From assembly GCA_963169055.1 (NCBI GenBank), contig CAUJFU010000105.1, positions 1-5,115 on the forward strand: DNA of 5,115 nt, written 5' to 3'. The notes under the pieces are model-generated. The model was not told where the DNA came from. It saw nothing but the letters and a program-made list of their open reading frames with translations, and searched no databases. The DNA comes from Myxococcota bacterium. GTDB taxonomy: Bacteria > Myxococcota_C > UBA6777. Below, in pieces: positions 1-5,115 of the stretch; the stretch's first letter is position 1; the number at the start of each line of letters is the position of its first letter. The translations under genes and the position numbers were made by a program.

Positions 1-84
1 GCCCCACAAAACCAACCAAATGCGTAAAGCCCCACAAAACCAACCAAATGCGTAAAGCCCCACAAAACCAACCAAATGCGTAAG
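1..84. repeat. 28-bp tandem repeat, three head-to-tail copies, cut by the window edge
   Basis: Three consecutive 28-bp units at 1-28, 29-56 and 57-84 begin GCCCCACAAAACC and end ATGCGTAAA. The first two are identical and the third differs only in its last base (G for A). There are no spacers, so this is a minisatellite-like tandem array and not a CRISPR array. More copies may lie to the left. The array ends 11 bp before the stop codon of cas3, in the position where the next gene of a leftward cas operon would be expected. No dyad symmetry or hairpin with a T-run is visible within a unit, so a terminator role is not supported. Its function is unknown. Confidence 0.95.
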
Positions 85-95
85 ATCGAAGGCGA

Positions 96-2555
96 TCAAG
101 GAAAAATGAGTTGCGTTGAGTCGACTTCTTCGACGACACCCAATAGGGCGTCGTATCGCCCCTGCCAAAGGCACAGATCACCTGCGATCGGCTTGATCAG
201 TTGGCGCTGTTGGGCTTGCAAAAAGCTGTGCTGATAGAGTTGGACCACAAAGGGCTGAAACACCCGCATCAACGAAGCAGAAGGCATCTGCGGTGCGTGT
301 TGAAGGGCCTGCAATGCTTCTAAAGCGGCTTGAACAGCCCGATCAAACGCATCGAAAAAAGCCGCGATCTGTTCGGATTCTTCGACCATCTGCTGGCGTT
401 GTGTTTGGAGCACACGTTGGAGATCCGCAGGGTGAACAAAAACAGGCCGCGTATCTTCTGGGATCATCCGATATTTTTCGGAACTCGAAGCGAAGGCAAA
501 TTCGCGCTCAAGCCGCCGAATATCGAGCGGATCTGTATTGACGGAGTGATAGACTTGGCGGAAATACTTTTGGAAGATAGTGGGATCGTGAAAGTCTGAG
601 GCTTGCAAAGATCGCAACATCAACCGCGTCTGATCTGTGGCGGTGGTATAGATCCCTCGGGGGAGATGCGCTTCTTGAAGCTCGACGATATGGGTTGTTC
701 CCGATGTTAGGCGAGCTTCGCGATTGCACCGCCCTGCTGCTTGGATCAAACTATCCAACGGACCCATCACACGAAACACCACAGGAAAATCCAGATCCAC
801 GCCTGCTTCGACCACTTGGGTGGCAACAAGACGGCAATCGCGCTGTGATCGCCCAAGAACAAACTGCACAGCCTGAAGCACAAAACTCCGATGCAACGGG
901 CATAATCGACTCGACAGATGAAAACACCCATCCATGCTCGAAACGTCTTCGAGCAACTTCCGCGCATCTTTGATGGTATTGAGGATCGCAAGACAACGCG
1001 GGGCTTCTGCGATCTCCTCCGCAAGTTCCTCAAAAGACCAGCGTGGCTCGCCATCTTTTGGAAAAGAAAATTCGACTCTTCCCAACGCTCGGAAATGCTC
1101 GGCTGGCTGACGAACGATCTCACGGATACCCGTCACGGGCGTGAGTTCTTTTGAGGGACGAAGAACCTGATCCGAGAAAGCGGGCTGTGTCGCCGTACAA
1201 AAAATCACCGAACATCCGAACTCACGGACAAGATAGCGCAACATATCCAACGTCGGGGCCAACAGCTTGGTAGGTAGCATCTGCACTTCATCAAGGATGA
1301 TCACGGAACGCGGGATATTGTGCAACTTGCGCAGCTTGCTGTTTCTCGAAGCAAAAAGGCTCTCAAACAATTGGACGTTGGTTGTGACCACGATCGGAGC
1401 ATCCCAGTTCTCGGCAGCAAGGCGCTGCCAACGCTCCATTGCGTCGATCACTTCGACATCTTCGGATGTTTCGTTGTGTTCGCGGCGGCTGCTGTGATGT
1501 TCGAGAACATAGGCAGATCCAAAGATATCCCGATAGACCGACGCATTTTGCTCGATAATGCTGGTGTATGGAATCGCCACGATCACTCGGCGCATCCGAT
1601 GCTTTTGAGCGTGTGCGAGCGCAAACGCCATCGAGGATCGCGTCTTTCCTCCGCCAGTGGGTACCGTCATCGAAAAAAAGCCGGGAGGTTGGTCCGCTGC
1701 ATCGAGCGCATCTCGATAGATCTGCTGGCGATGTGCGTACAATTCGCCTTGTTGGGGTGTCGCCTCCGAAGGCAACACAAACGCTTGTTGTGCTGCTTGC
1801 AAGCGCTGAAACAGCCAAGCGACCGAGCCATCCGCTGGCTCGCTTTGTGGATGCAGCGAATCCTCCGCTGCCTCGCTTTGTGGATGCAGCGAATCGTCCG
1901 TCGTCTTGGGTCGAATAGCCACTTGATGGCTTGCAATGCCCTCTCGAAGCCGCGCTGTTTCGGGGCGATCGTGCGCTTCTGTGTCCAAGCAATCTGCATC
2001 CACAAGACACGAGTGCAACAAACGCCACGCGAGGGCCAAACTTCCATCCGCATCTTTGCGCATCATATCAAGAGACGTCGGTAGTTGCGGAGGCTCTAAG
2101 GGTACATACGCCTCCCACGCTTGACGCCCCTCTAAAGCGATCTCTCGGATCCAAGCCTGCTCTGCTGTACGGCGCACTCGCGAACCAAGATCTGCCTTGA
2201 CGTCCTGTAATCCGCGATGATGGCAGTCCATCAAATAGGCCAAGATCTGATAGCGCTTGTCTGAAAAGGCATCCAAAAAAAGCTGCAACGCGACGATCGC
2301 ATGTTCTGGCCCTTTGACACGCTTTCCAGCAACGCGATCTCGAAGATATTTCTGCCATGCTGGGTTCAACTTTCCGATATCGTGCCAAAATCCGATCAAT
2401 CGGGCAGCTTCGCTTGCATCGATCGCTTCTGCAAAGCACGCTGCGCGCTCGGATACCCCAAGAAGATGCTCCAAAAGACCATGCCATCGCCCTGATCCGT
2501 TAGGGCCATGCGCAACGACCTGATGGCTATCGAGTGAACCCTTCTGTTGTGACAT
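96..2555 (-). CDS. cas3: CRISPR-associated nuclease-helicase Cas3 (HD + DExH/Q helicase)
   Basis: This 819-residue protein is the signature enzyme of type I CRISPR-Cas. Cas3 is recruited by Cascade to an R-loop, nicks the displaced strand and degrades it while translocating 3' to 5' using ATP. The N-terminal HD nuclease shows H30 in LLEHLLGVSERA, H58-D59 in FWHDIGK, H85 in GPEHA, H112-H113 in CHHRG and D186/D188 in VDAD. The helicase shows Walker A VPTGGGKT (298-305), LDEVQ (421-425, a DExQ form of the DExH box), TAT (454-456), an LSSRLCPLHR block (547-556), motif V TQVVEAGVDLDF (579-590) and motif VI QAAGRCNR (605-612). Residues from about 710 to the end fit the usual C-terminal domain. The length is normal and I see no frameshift or fusion. 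The ATG is set by AGGAG six bases upstream. An 11-residue duplication occupies the linker (221-242). DEVQ and the short N-terminus recall type I-C/I-G-like forms rather than I-E, but the subtype cannot be fixed without Cascade genes. All catalytic residues are visible, so activity is expected. Confidence 0.97.
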   Translation of the reverse strand: MSQQKGSLDSHQVVAHGPNGSGRWHGLLEHLLGVSERAACFAEAIDASEAARLIGFWHDIGKLNPAWQKYLRDRVAGKRVKGPEHAIVALQLFLDAFSDKRYQILAYLMDCHHRGLQDVKADLGSRVRRTAEQAWIREIALEGRQAWEAYVPLEPPQLPTSLDMMRKDADGSLALAWRLLHSCLVDADCLDTEAHDRPETARLREGIASHQVAIRPKTTDDSLHPQSEAAEDSLHPQSEPADGSVAWLFQRLQAAQQAFVLPSEATPQQGELYAHRQQIYRDALDAADQPPGFFSMTVPTGGGKTRSSMAFALAHAQKHRMRRVIVAIPYTSIIEQNASVYRDIFGSAYVLEHHSSRREHNETSEDVEVIDAMERWQRLAAENWDAPIVVTTNVQLFESLFASRNSKLRKLHNIPRSVIILDEVQMLPTKLLAPTLDMLRYLVREFGCSVIFCTATQPAFSDQVLRPSKELTPVTGIREIVRQPAEHFRALGRVEFSFPKDGEPRWSFEELAEEIAEAPRCLAILNTIKDARKLLEDVSSMDGCFHLSSRLCPLHRSFVLQAVQFVLGRSQRDCRLVATQVVEAGVDLDFPVVFRVMGPLDSLIQAAGRCNREARLTSGTTHIVELQEAHLPRGIYTTATDQTRLMLRSLQASDFHDPTIFQKYFRQVYHSVNTDPLDIRRLEREFAFASSSEKYRMIPEDTRPVFVHPADLQRVLQTQRQQMVEESEQIAAFFDAFDRAVQAALEALQALQHAPQMPSASLMRVFQPFVVQLYQHSFLQAQQRQLIKPIAGDLCLWQGRYDALLGVVEEVDSTQLIFP
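1831..1896 (-). repeat. 33-bp tandem duplication inside cas3 (interdomain linker)
   Basis: Two adjacent 33-bp units, 1831-1863 and 1864-1896, match at 31 of 33 positions; the mismatches are at unit positions 8 and 33. Each unit keeps the reading frame and encodes an 11-residue motif: DSLHPQSEAAE at residues 221-231, then DSLHPQSEPAD at 232-242. They lie between the HD domain, whose last motif is VDAD near residue 188, and the helicase Walker A at 298. The near identity at DNA level suggests recent slippage or unequal recombination in a tolerant linker. Confidence 0.93.
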
Positions 2556-2561
2556 CGCACT

Positions 2562-2566
2562 CTCCT
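2562..2566 (-). promoter_or_regulatory. Shine-Dalgarno site of cas3
   Basis: On the minus strand AGGAG lies six bases before the ATG at 2555-2553, an optimal spacing that fixes the cas3 start. The TAG at 2567-2565, which closes an overlapping minus-strand reading frame, overlaps this site. I see no convincing -35/-10 pair just upstream, because that space is filled by the 20-bp repeats. Confidence 0.85.
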
Positions 2567-2598
2567 ACAATGCATCGATTTCCCAACCGCTGCTGATA

Positions 2599-2778
2599 CC
2601 TTCAAACGCACCGCTGCCCCGAAGGACGGACGCTACCGTACTACGCCCTTCAAACGCACCGCTGCCCATGCCTTCAAGCGCACCGCTGCCGACGTTCTCC
2701 CCGCCATCTCCTAGGTTCGGACTCAAACAACGATGGCAGACCTTCAAACGTACCACTGCCAACGTTCTCCTCGCCATC
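2599..2778. repeat. Four direct copies of a 20-bp repeat upstream of cas3
   Basis: The plus-strand core CCTTCAAACGCACCGCTGCC occurs at 2599-2618 and 2647-2666 (identical), 2671-2690 (one change) and 2741-2760 (two changes). All copies share one orientation, with start-to-start distances of 48, 24 and 70 bp. The last two copies extend to 38 bp (2671-2708 and 2741-2778) by adding a block ending CGTTCTCC(C/T)CGCCATC. These two 38-mers match at 33 positions and all five differences are transitions. The irregular spacing and lack of dyad symmetry argue against a CRISPR array. Possible roles are a degenerate minisatellite, a dispersed genomic repeat or a protein-binding site. The array fills the whole gap between cas3 and the small gene upstream and enters that gene's 3' end. 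On the minus strand each copy offers a TGA in the same repeat frame. Confidence 0.9.
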
Positions 2779-3046
2779 GGCGTAAGCCACGCGGAGGATC
2801 GCGCAAGATCGTTGGAATGATCGGCCACAACCGCCCGGGTTGTTTGCGCAGCGGAACATAAAAAGCTTTATCGTTGTAGTCCAACAAGTAGATCGGCTGC
2901 GCTTGATGGTCGTACATCTGGATGCCGATGATCTGATGGTGCTTGTTGATCTGCGACTTACAAAACAAGATGATTAATTCGTCTGGTATGTTCGCAACAA
3001 ACGTGCGAAAACGCTCCATCGCATGAGGCGTTACAAAACAGCACAT
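2744..3046 (-). CDS. Small protein with HAxxRF motif, upstream of cas3; family not identified
   Basis: This 100-residue ORF has a strong start: GGAGG five bases before an ATG. The N-terminus reads VTPHAMERF (residues 5-13), a His-Ala-x-x-Arg-Phe pattern common at the start of short uncharacterised bacterial and phage proteins, some with a RelE-like or DUF4258-like toxin fold. Then comes a predicted helix (PDELIILFCK), strand-like stretches (IIGIQMYD, PIYLLDYND, AFYVPL) and WPIIPTIL near residues 74-81, where such proteins often end. The last 12 residues, ending RRWRGERWQWYV, are encoded by the outermost copy of the upstream repeat and look like an acquired basic tail. The gene reads toward cas3 and stops 188 bp before it, so the two could share a transcript, although the gap is long for a tight operon. 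No partner antitoxin is recognised. I am fairly sure it is a gene but do not know its function. Confidence 0.7.
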   Translation of the reverse strand: MCCFVTPHAMERFRTFVANIPDELIILFCKSQINKHHQIIGIQMYDHQAQPIYLLDYNDKAFYVPLRKQPGRLWPIIPTILRDPPRGLRRWRGERWQWYV

Positions 3047-3051
3047 CCGAA

Positions 3052-3056
3052 CCTCC
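3052..3056 (-). promoter_or_regulatory. Shine-Dalgarno site of the 100-codon gene
   Basis: On the minus strand GGAGG lies five bases before the ATG at 3046-3044. This is the strongest ribosome-binding site in the window and the main reason to accept this short ORF as a gene. Confidence 0.8.
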
Positions 3057-3274
3057 GCTCAATTTTGCTCTTTGCGAATTTGTAAGACAGCAATCCAAAG
3101 CCTTACTCGAAATCCCTGTAAAAGAACTGCACCCAGTTTTAGCAAACGTCCCTTGAAAACGACAAGAGGCAAACTTTTCTGACGCTCTTGTTTCTTTTGA
3201 CTCGTCAGATTACCATCCACCCCAAAACTGCGCTCCCAAACATCACCATCCCAAACCACAACGAGGACGACAAG

Positions 3275-3385
3275 ATGACCGAGCAACGGTGGAAACTCTA
3301 CTTTGGGCCAAAAAACAAGCCCTCTCTTGGCTCCCATAGCTCCGAAACCATCGCTTCAACCTCCCCCGTTGCATCCCTTTGTTGA
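3275..3385 (+). CDS. Possible 36-residue ORF before the sigma-like gene
   Basis: An ATG at 3275 is preceded by GAGGA with seven bases of spacing, and the frame reads MTEQRWKLYF onward to a TGA at 3383-3385, ending 43 bp before the sigma-like start. It has no recognisable domain. It could be a leader peptide or small protein, or a chance frame with a fair ribosome-binding site. The evidence is only the start signal and the position. Confidence 0.2.
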   Translation: MTEQRWKLYFGPKNKPSLGSHSSETIASTSPVASLC

Positions 3386-3414
3386 AACGTTTGCGCCCAA
3401 CACCTCATCCGCTC

Positions 3415-3418
3415 GGAG
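3415..3418 (+). promoter_or_regulatory. Shine-Dalgarno site of the sigma-like gene
   Basis: GGAG lies ten bases before the ATG at 3429, a slightly long but workable spacing. It favours 3429 over a TTG at 3303, which would add 42 proline-rich residues unlike the rest of the protein. Confidence 0.55.
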
Positions 3419-3428
3419 AACACACATC

Positions 3429-4169
3429 ATGCCGCTTCACCTTGCGCTCCTGACCCTACACCGCCTGCTCTTAGGTATCCCGCAATCACAACAAGAAACC
3501 CGCGCTGCTTCAGAATCTCTCTTGCAGGCGATTCGCAAAGTATCCTCGCGACATCGCCTCTTTTCTCTTTTCCCTTCTTGCGATCACGAAGAGATCCAAG
3601 ACGACCTCTTTTTGACATTTTACGGTCGCCTAGCAGAGAGAAGCTTCTCCACCGAAAAACAAGCCTATCGATGGCTGATCCTAAGCATCGACGGATCCTT
3701 GAAAGATCGCCTCGATCAACGACAACACTTGACCTTTTTCGCGGACCTCCGAAACGACGAACACTCCGACCAAGAACCCGAGCGGCAAGACGATTCATCC
3801 CCCAACCCCGAAGAGCAACTCGAACAACTCCAACAAATCACCGCCCTCGATGCCTTCCAAAAACAAAAAGAAGCCTTTGTTAACGGTTTCCTGCAAACGT
3901 TCCGTGAAAAAAAACGCCCACAAAAACGCCAAACCATCGAGGAGATGGAAGCCATCCACTTTTACGAAAACCGCACGTTCGAAGAAGTCATACAGCAAAG
4001 CGGAGAAAAGAAAAATACCCTCCAACAACGCCACTGTCGCTTGCGTGCCGAGATGCAAGCCTACCTACATAGCCCCCCATGCCGACAGATACCAACGCAC
4101 GACAAAGAGACGCTCTTTGCTTGGCTCGCACTTCTCGACGGAAAACCCGGAACAAAATACGACCTCTGA
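3429..4169 (+). CDS. Divergent ECF-type RNA polymerase sigma factor-like protein
   Basis: This 246-residue cytoplasmic protein has the two-block layout of an ECF sigma factor. Residues about 28-100 resemble region 2, the -10 binding and core-docking helices: HEEIQDDLFLTFYGRL, then a conserved-looking aromatic stretch AYRWLILSIDGSLKDRLDQR. A strongly acidic, Gln-rich linker follows (about 108-135, with DEHSDQEPERQDDSSPNPEE). Residues about 168-212 resemble region 4, the -35 binding helix-turn-helix: EEMEAIHFYENRTFEEVIQQ, then a turn and KKNTLQQRHCRLRAEM, matching the usual pattern of ntvkqRlsRaRkrL. A C-terminal tail of about 30 residues (AWLALLDGKPGTKYDL end) is extra. It is longer than a minimal ECF factor of about 180-200 residues. 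No zinc-binding anti-sigma gene is recognised next to it. It diverges from cas3 and precedes an unknown gene by 146 bp. The match is by pattern only; a phage- or plasmid-type sigma-like activator is an alternative. Confidence 0.65.
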   Translation: MPLHLALLTLHRLLLGIPQSQQETRAASESLLQAIRKVSSRHRLFSLFPSCDHEEIQDDLFLTFYGRLAERSFSTEKQAYRWLILSIDGSLKDRLDQRQHLTFFADLRNDEHSDQEPERQDDSSPNPEEQLEQLQQITALDAFQKQKEAFVNGFLQTFREKKRPQKRQTIEEMEAIHFYENRTFEEVIQQSGEKKNTLQQRHCRLRAEMQAYLHSPPCRQIPTHDKETLFAWLALLDGKPGTKYDL

Positions 4170-4315
4170 ACAATTTTTTGTTTTCTGTCAGAAACCTGAC
4201 GCGGTTGACGTTTTTGAAATAACTGTCGGATGCGCGCATACAAAGGCTCTTGTTCATTCAAGCCCACTCCCCCAACCCCGCGTATCTGAAATCTCGATCA
4301 ATAGGATAGAATCGT
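4170..4315. other. Gap between the sigma-like gene and the next gene, 146 bp
   Basis: A T-rich run (4174-4185) follows the stop codon but has no GC-rich hairpin before it, so an intrinsic terminator is not supported. A small perfect hairpin, GTCAG-AAAC-CTGAC (4187-4200), comes after the T-run. TTGACG at 4205-4210 resembles a -35, but the sequence 17-18 bp later is a poor -10. GAAATAAC followed by GTC (4216-4227) vaguely recalls ECF promoter words but not at standard spacing. A separate promoter for the next gene is possible and unproven. Confidence 0.4.
4303..4306 (+). promoter_or_regulatory. Shine-Dalgarno site of the right-edge gene
   Basis: AGGA lies nine bases before the ATG at 4316. An in-frame TAG at 4307-4309 lies between the two, so no upstream start is possible for this frame and the start is well bounded. 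Confidence 0.55.
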
Positions 4316-5115
4316 ATGTTTACGCTGCCAAAGTTCGATGCGTCCGTTCTTTTTGAAGCGCTGCCAACACTTCGCTCCACCGATCCACAGCTAGGACAAT
4401 GGGTCGAAGAAAAAATCCAACAAGGCGACGATTGGTCCACAGCCGTTGCTGCGGGCATGATCGCACGCCTACCCCATCCGCCAAAAGGTGCTGCCGCACG
4501 CCAGCTTCTTCAATCACTCTTACATGGCACGCCACCGCCGCCTACTTCGTGGCAGCTTTTCGCCCAAAGCTGGACAGACGAGCAAATCCGATGGATTCAA
4601 GCTCTTTTCCAAACCAAGCTCGCCTCTCTTGCCGAAGAGATCGACCGCTTGATGCTTGCCGGCTTCGACGAAGACACCGATGAATCCGAGACCTCCAACC
4701 ACGATGCACCTGCGGACTTGCGGGTTCCTGACTCTCTCAACCCAACAGCCCAAACATCCGCATCTTCCGCTCCTGAGCACGCCGATGGTGCGCCTCTATC
4801 AAGCAGCGATGCTCTCGACTTATTGTTGCGCCGCGACGAACTCGCATGTGTCAGCCTTCTTTTGCGCGCTCGCGAATCTTTCTCGGAATTCACCCAACCT
4901 CTCGAACTTCTCGATCAAACAGGCTCCGCATGGGTCCACAGCCTCGACATGACCACGGATATCTCGCAACACCCGACGCTTCAGCGCATCCTCCAACACG
5001 ACCCCACCGCATGGTGGGCCTACCCCGCCGCCACAACGATCTTGGTTTCTTCCCAAACAGCCCGTCGCCTTGCGCTCGCGAAGGCACAAAAAACAGCCTC
5101 AATTTTCGCGACACC
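4316..5115 (+). CDS. Unrecognised protein, 3' end beyond the window (266 codons seen)
   Basis: The frame opens with MFTLPKFDASVLFEALPTLR and stays open for 266 codons to the edge, which is strong evidence of a real gene. The visible part has three zones. Residues 1-115 are mostly helical, with Trp-containing stretches (LGQWVEEKIQQGDDW, WTDEQIRWIQALF) and a proline patch (GTPPPPTSW). Residues about 116-163 are an acidic, then Ser/Pro/Ala-rich, low-complexity linker. Residues 164-266 are a second helical and mixed zone (SSDALDLLLRRDELA, SAWVHSLDM, PTAWWAYPAATTILVSS). There is no signal peptide, no clear membrane segment, only one cysteine (178), so no zinc finger, and no nucleotide-binding motif. 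It lies 146 bp after the sigma-like gene on the same strand, so a partner or regulator of that protein is conceivable. I do not recognise the family and assign no function. Confidence 0.75.
   Translation, partial: MFTLPKFDASVLFEALPTLRSTDPQLGQWVEEKIQQGDDWSTAVAAGMIARLPHPPKGAAARQLLQSLLHGTPPPPTSWQLFAQSWTDEQIRWIQALFQTKLASLAEEIDRLMLAGFDEDTDESETSNHDAPADLRVPDSLNPTAQTSASSAPEHADGAPLSSSDALDLLLRRDELACVSLLLRARESFSEFTQPLELLDQTGSAWVHSLDMTTDISQHPTLQRILQHDPTAWWAYPAATTILVSSQTARRLALAKAQKTASIFAT

Larger units (their letters stand above)
3047..3428. other. Divergent intergenic region, 382 bp
   Basis: The region separates the leftward unit (small gene, cas3) from the rightward unit (sigma-like gene, unknown gene) and should carry promoters for both. 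I find no convincing -35/-10 pair on either strand: TTGACT at 3197-3202 and TTGAAA at 3153-3158 lack a matching -10 at 16-18 bp. A short imperfect hairpin, AACTG-CACC-CAGTT, sits at 3125-3138. Two frames are open. A minus-strand 92-codon frame (3337-3059) has a poor start site and no recognisable motif. A plus-strand 36-codon frame (3275-3385) is listed separately. If the sigma-like protein drives its own promoter, the non-canonical motif should lie here, just upstream of 3429. Confidence 0.6.

Noticed and set aside
1-84. CRISPR array at the left edge
   Set aside because: The 28-bp units are directly abutting with no spacers and have no dyad symmetry.
1320-2084. Plus-strand 254-codon frame antisense to cas3
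   Set aside because: The opposite strand encodes conserved Cas3 helicase and linker sequence; the antisense product is Arg/Cys/Leu-rich with no motif, typical of a shadow frame.
2599-2778. CRISPR array or degenerate array upstream of cas3
   Set aside because: The copies are 20 bp with start-to-start distances of 48, 24 and 70 bp, which does not fit regular repeat-spacer spacing; two copies share long flanking homology.
2565-2828. Minus-strand 87-codon frame (GTG start) ending on the cas3 ribosome-binding site
   Set aside because: It overlaps the better-supported 100-codon gene, has a weak start site, and most of its length translates DNA repeats (GSGAFEG-like units). The stop overlapping the cas3 Shine-Dalgarno site is suggestive of coupling but is probably chance.
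3059-3337. Minus-strand 92-codon frame ending 12 bp before the small gene
   Set aside because: The nearest purine-rich site is only two bases from the ATG and the peptide has no recognisable motif. The position would suit an operon, so it is not fully excluded.
4174-4200. Intrinsic terminator after the sigma-like gene
   Set aside because: The T-run comes before the 5-bp hairpin rather than after it, and on the other strand the hairpin is followed by A residues.
4205-4233. Sigma70 promoter with TTGACG -35
   Set aside because: The hexamers 17-18 bp downstream (GGATGC/GATGCG) are poor -10 matches.
3798-4280. 13-bp word TCCCCCAACCCCG at 3798-3810 and again at 4268-4280
   Set aside because: It is a short, low-complexity C-rich word, with one copy in coding and one in non-coding sequence; it is best explained by chance.
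3850-4356. Plus-strand 168-codon frame overlapping the sigma-like gene
   Set aside because: It is a frame-shifted shadow, very Lys/Arg-rich and without a plausible ribosome-binding site, running through the gap into the start of the next gene.

Overview
The window looks like an accessory, CRISPR-linked region of a bacterial chromosome or large plasmid. The GC content is roughly balanced, the ribosome-binding sites are ordinary Shine-Dalgarno types, and GATC/CGATCG words are frequent. I cannot name the organism. A sigma-70-family-like regulator points to Bacteria rather than Archaea.

Layout, left to right. Positions 1-84 hold three back-to-back copies of a 28-bp unit that runs off the left edge. 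They start 11 bp beyond the stop codon of a complete cas3 gene (96-2555, minus strand). Cas3 has an N-terminal HD nuclease and a C-terminal superfamily 2 helicase with all the key motifs visible, so it looks functional. Its HD-helicase linker carries a recent 33-bp (11-residue) tandem duplication. Upstream of cas3, 2556-2778 is a patch of four copies of a 20-bp repeat, two of them extended to 38 bp. The outermost copy runs into the 3' end of a 100-codon gene (2744-3046, minus) with an 'HAxxRF' motif, which reads toward cas3. Positions 3047-3428 form a divergent intergenic region with at most one doubtful 36-codon ORF.

On the plus strand, 3429-4169 encodes a 246-residue protein that looks like a divergent ECF-type sigma factor, with a region 2-like helical block, an acidic linker and a region 4-like helix-turn-helix. 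After 146 bp, an unrecognised gene starts at 4316 and is still open at the right edge, with 266 codons visible.

How the parts may work together. Cas3 is the target-degrading nuclease-helicase of type I CRISPR-Cas, but no Cascade, adaptation gene or CRISPR array lies in the window. Because cas3 reads leftward, any partner genes would most likely lie left of position 1, beyond the tandem repeat. The sigma-like gene and the unknown gene form a separate rightward unit. A functional link between the two units is only a hypothesis based on position. The least explained structures are the two unrelated repeat systems that bracket cas3 and the sigma-like/unknown gene pair.
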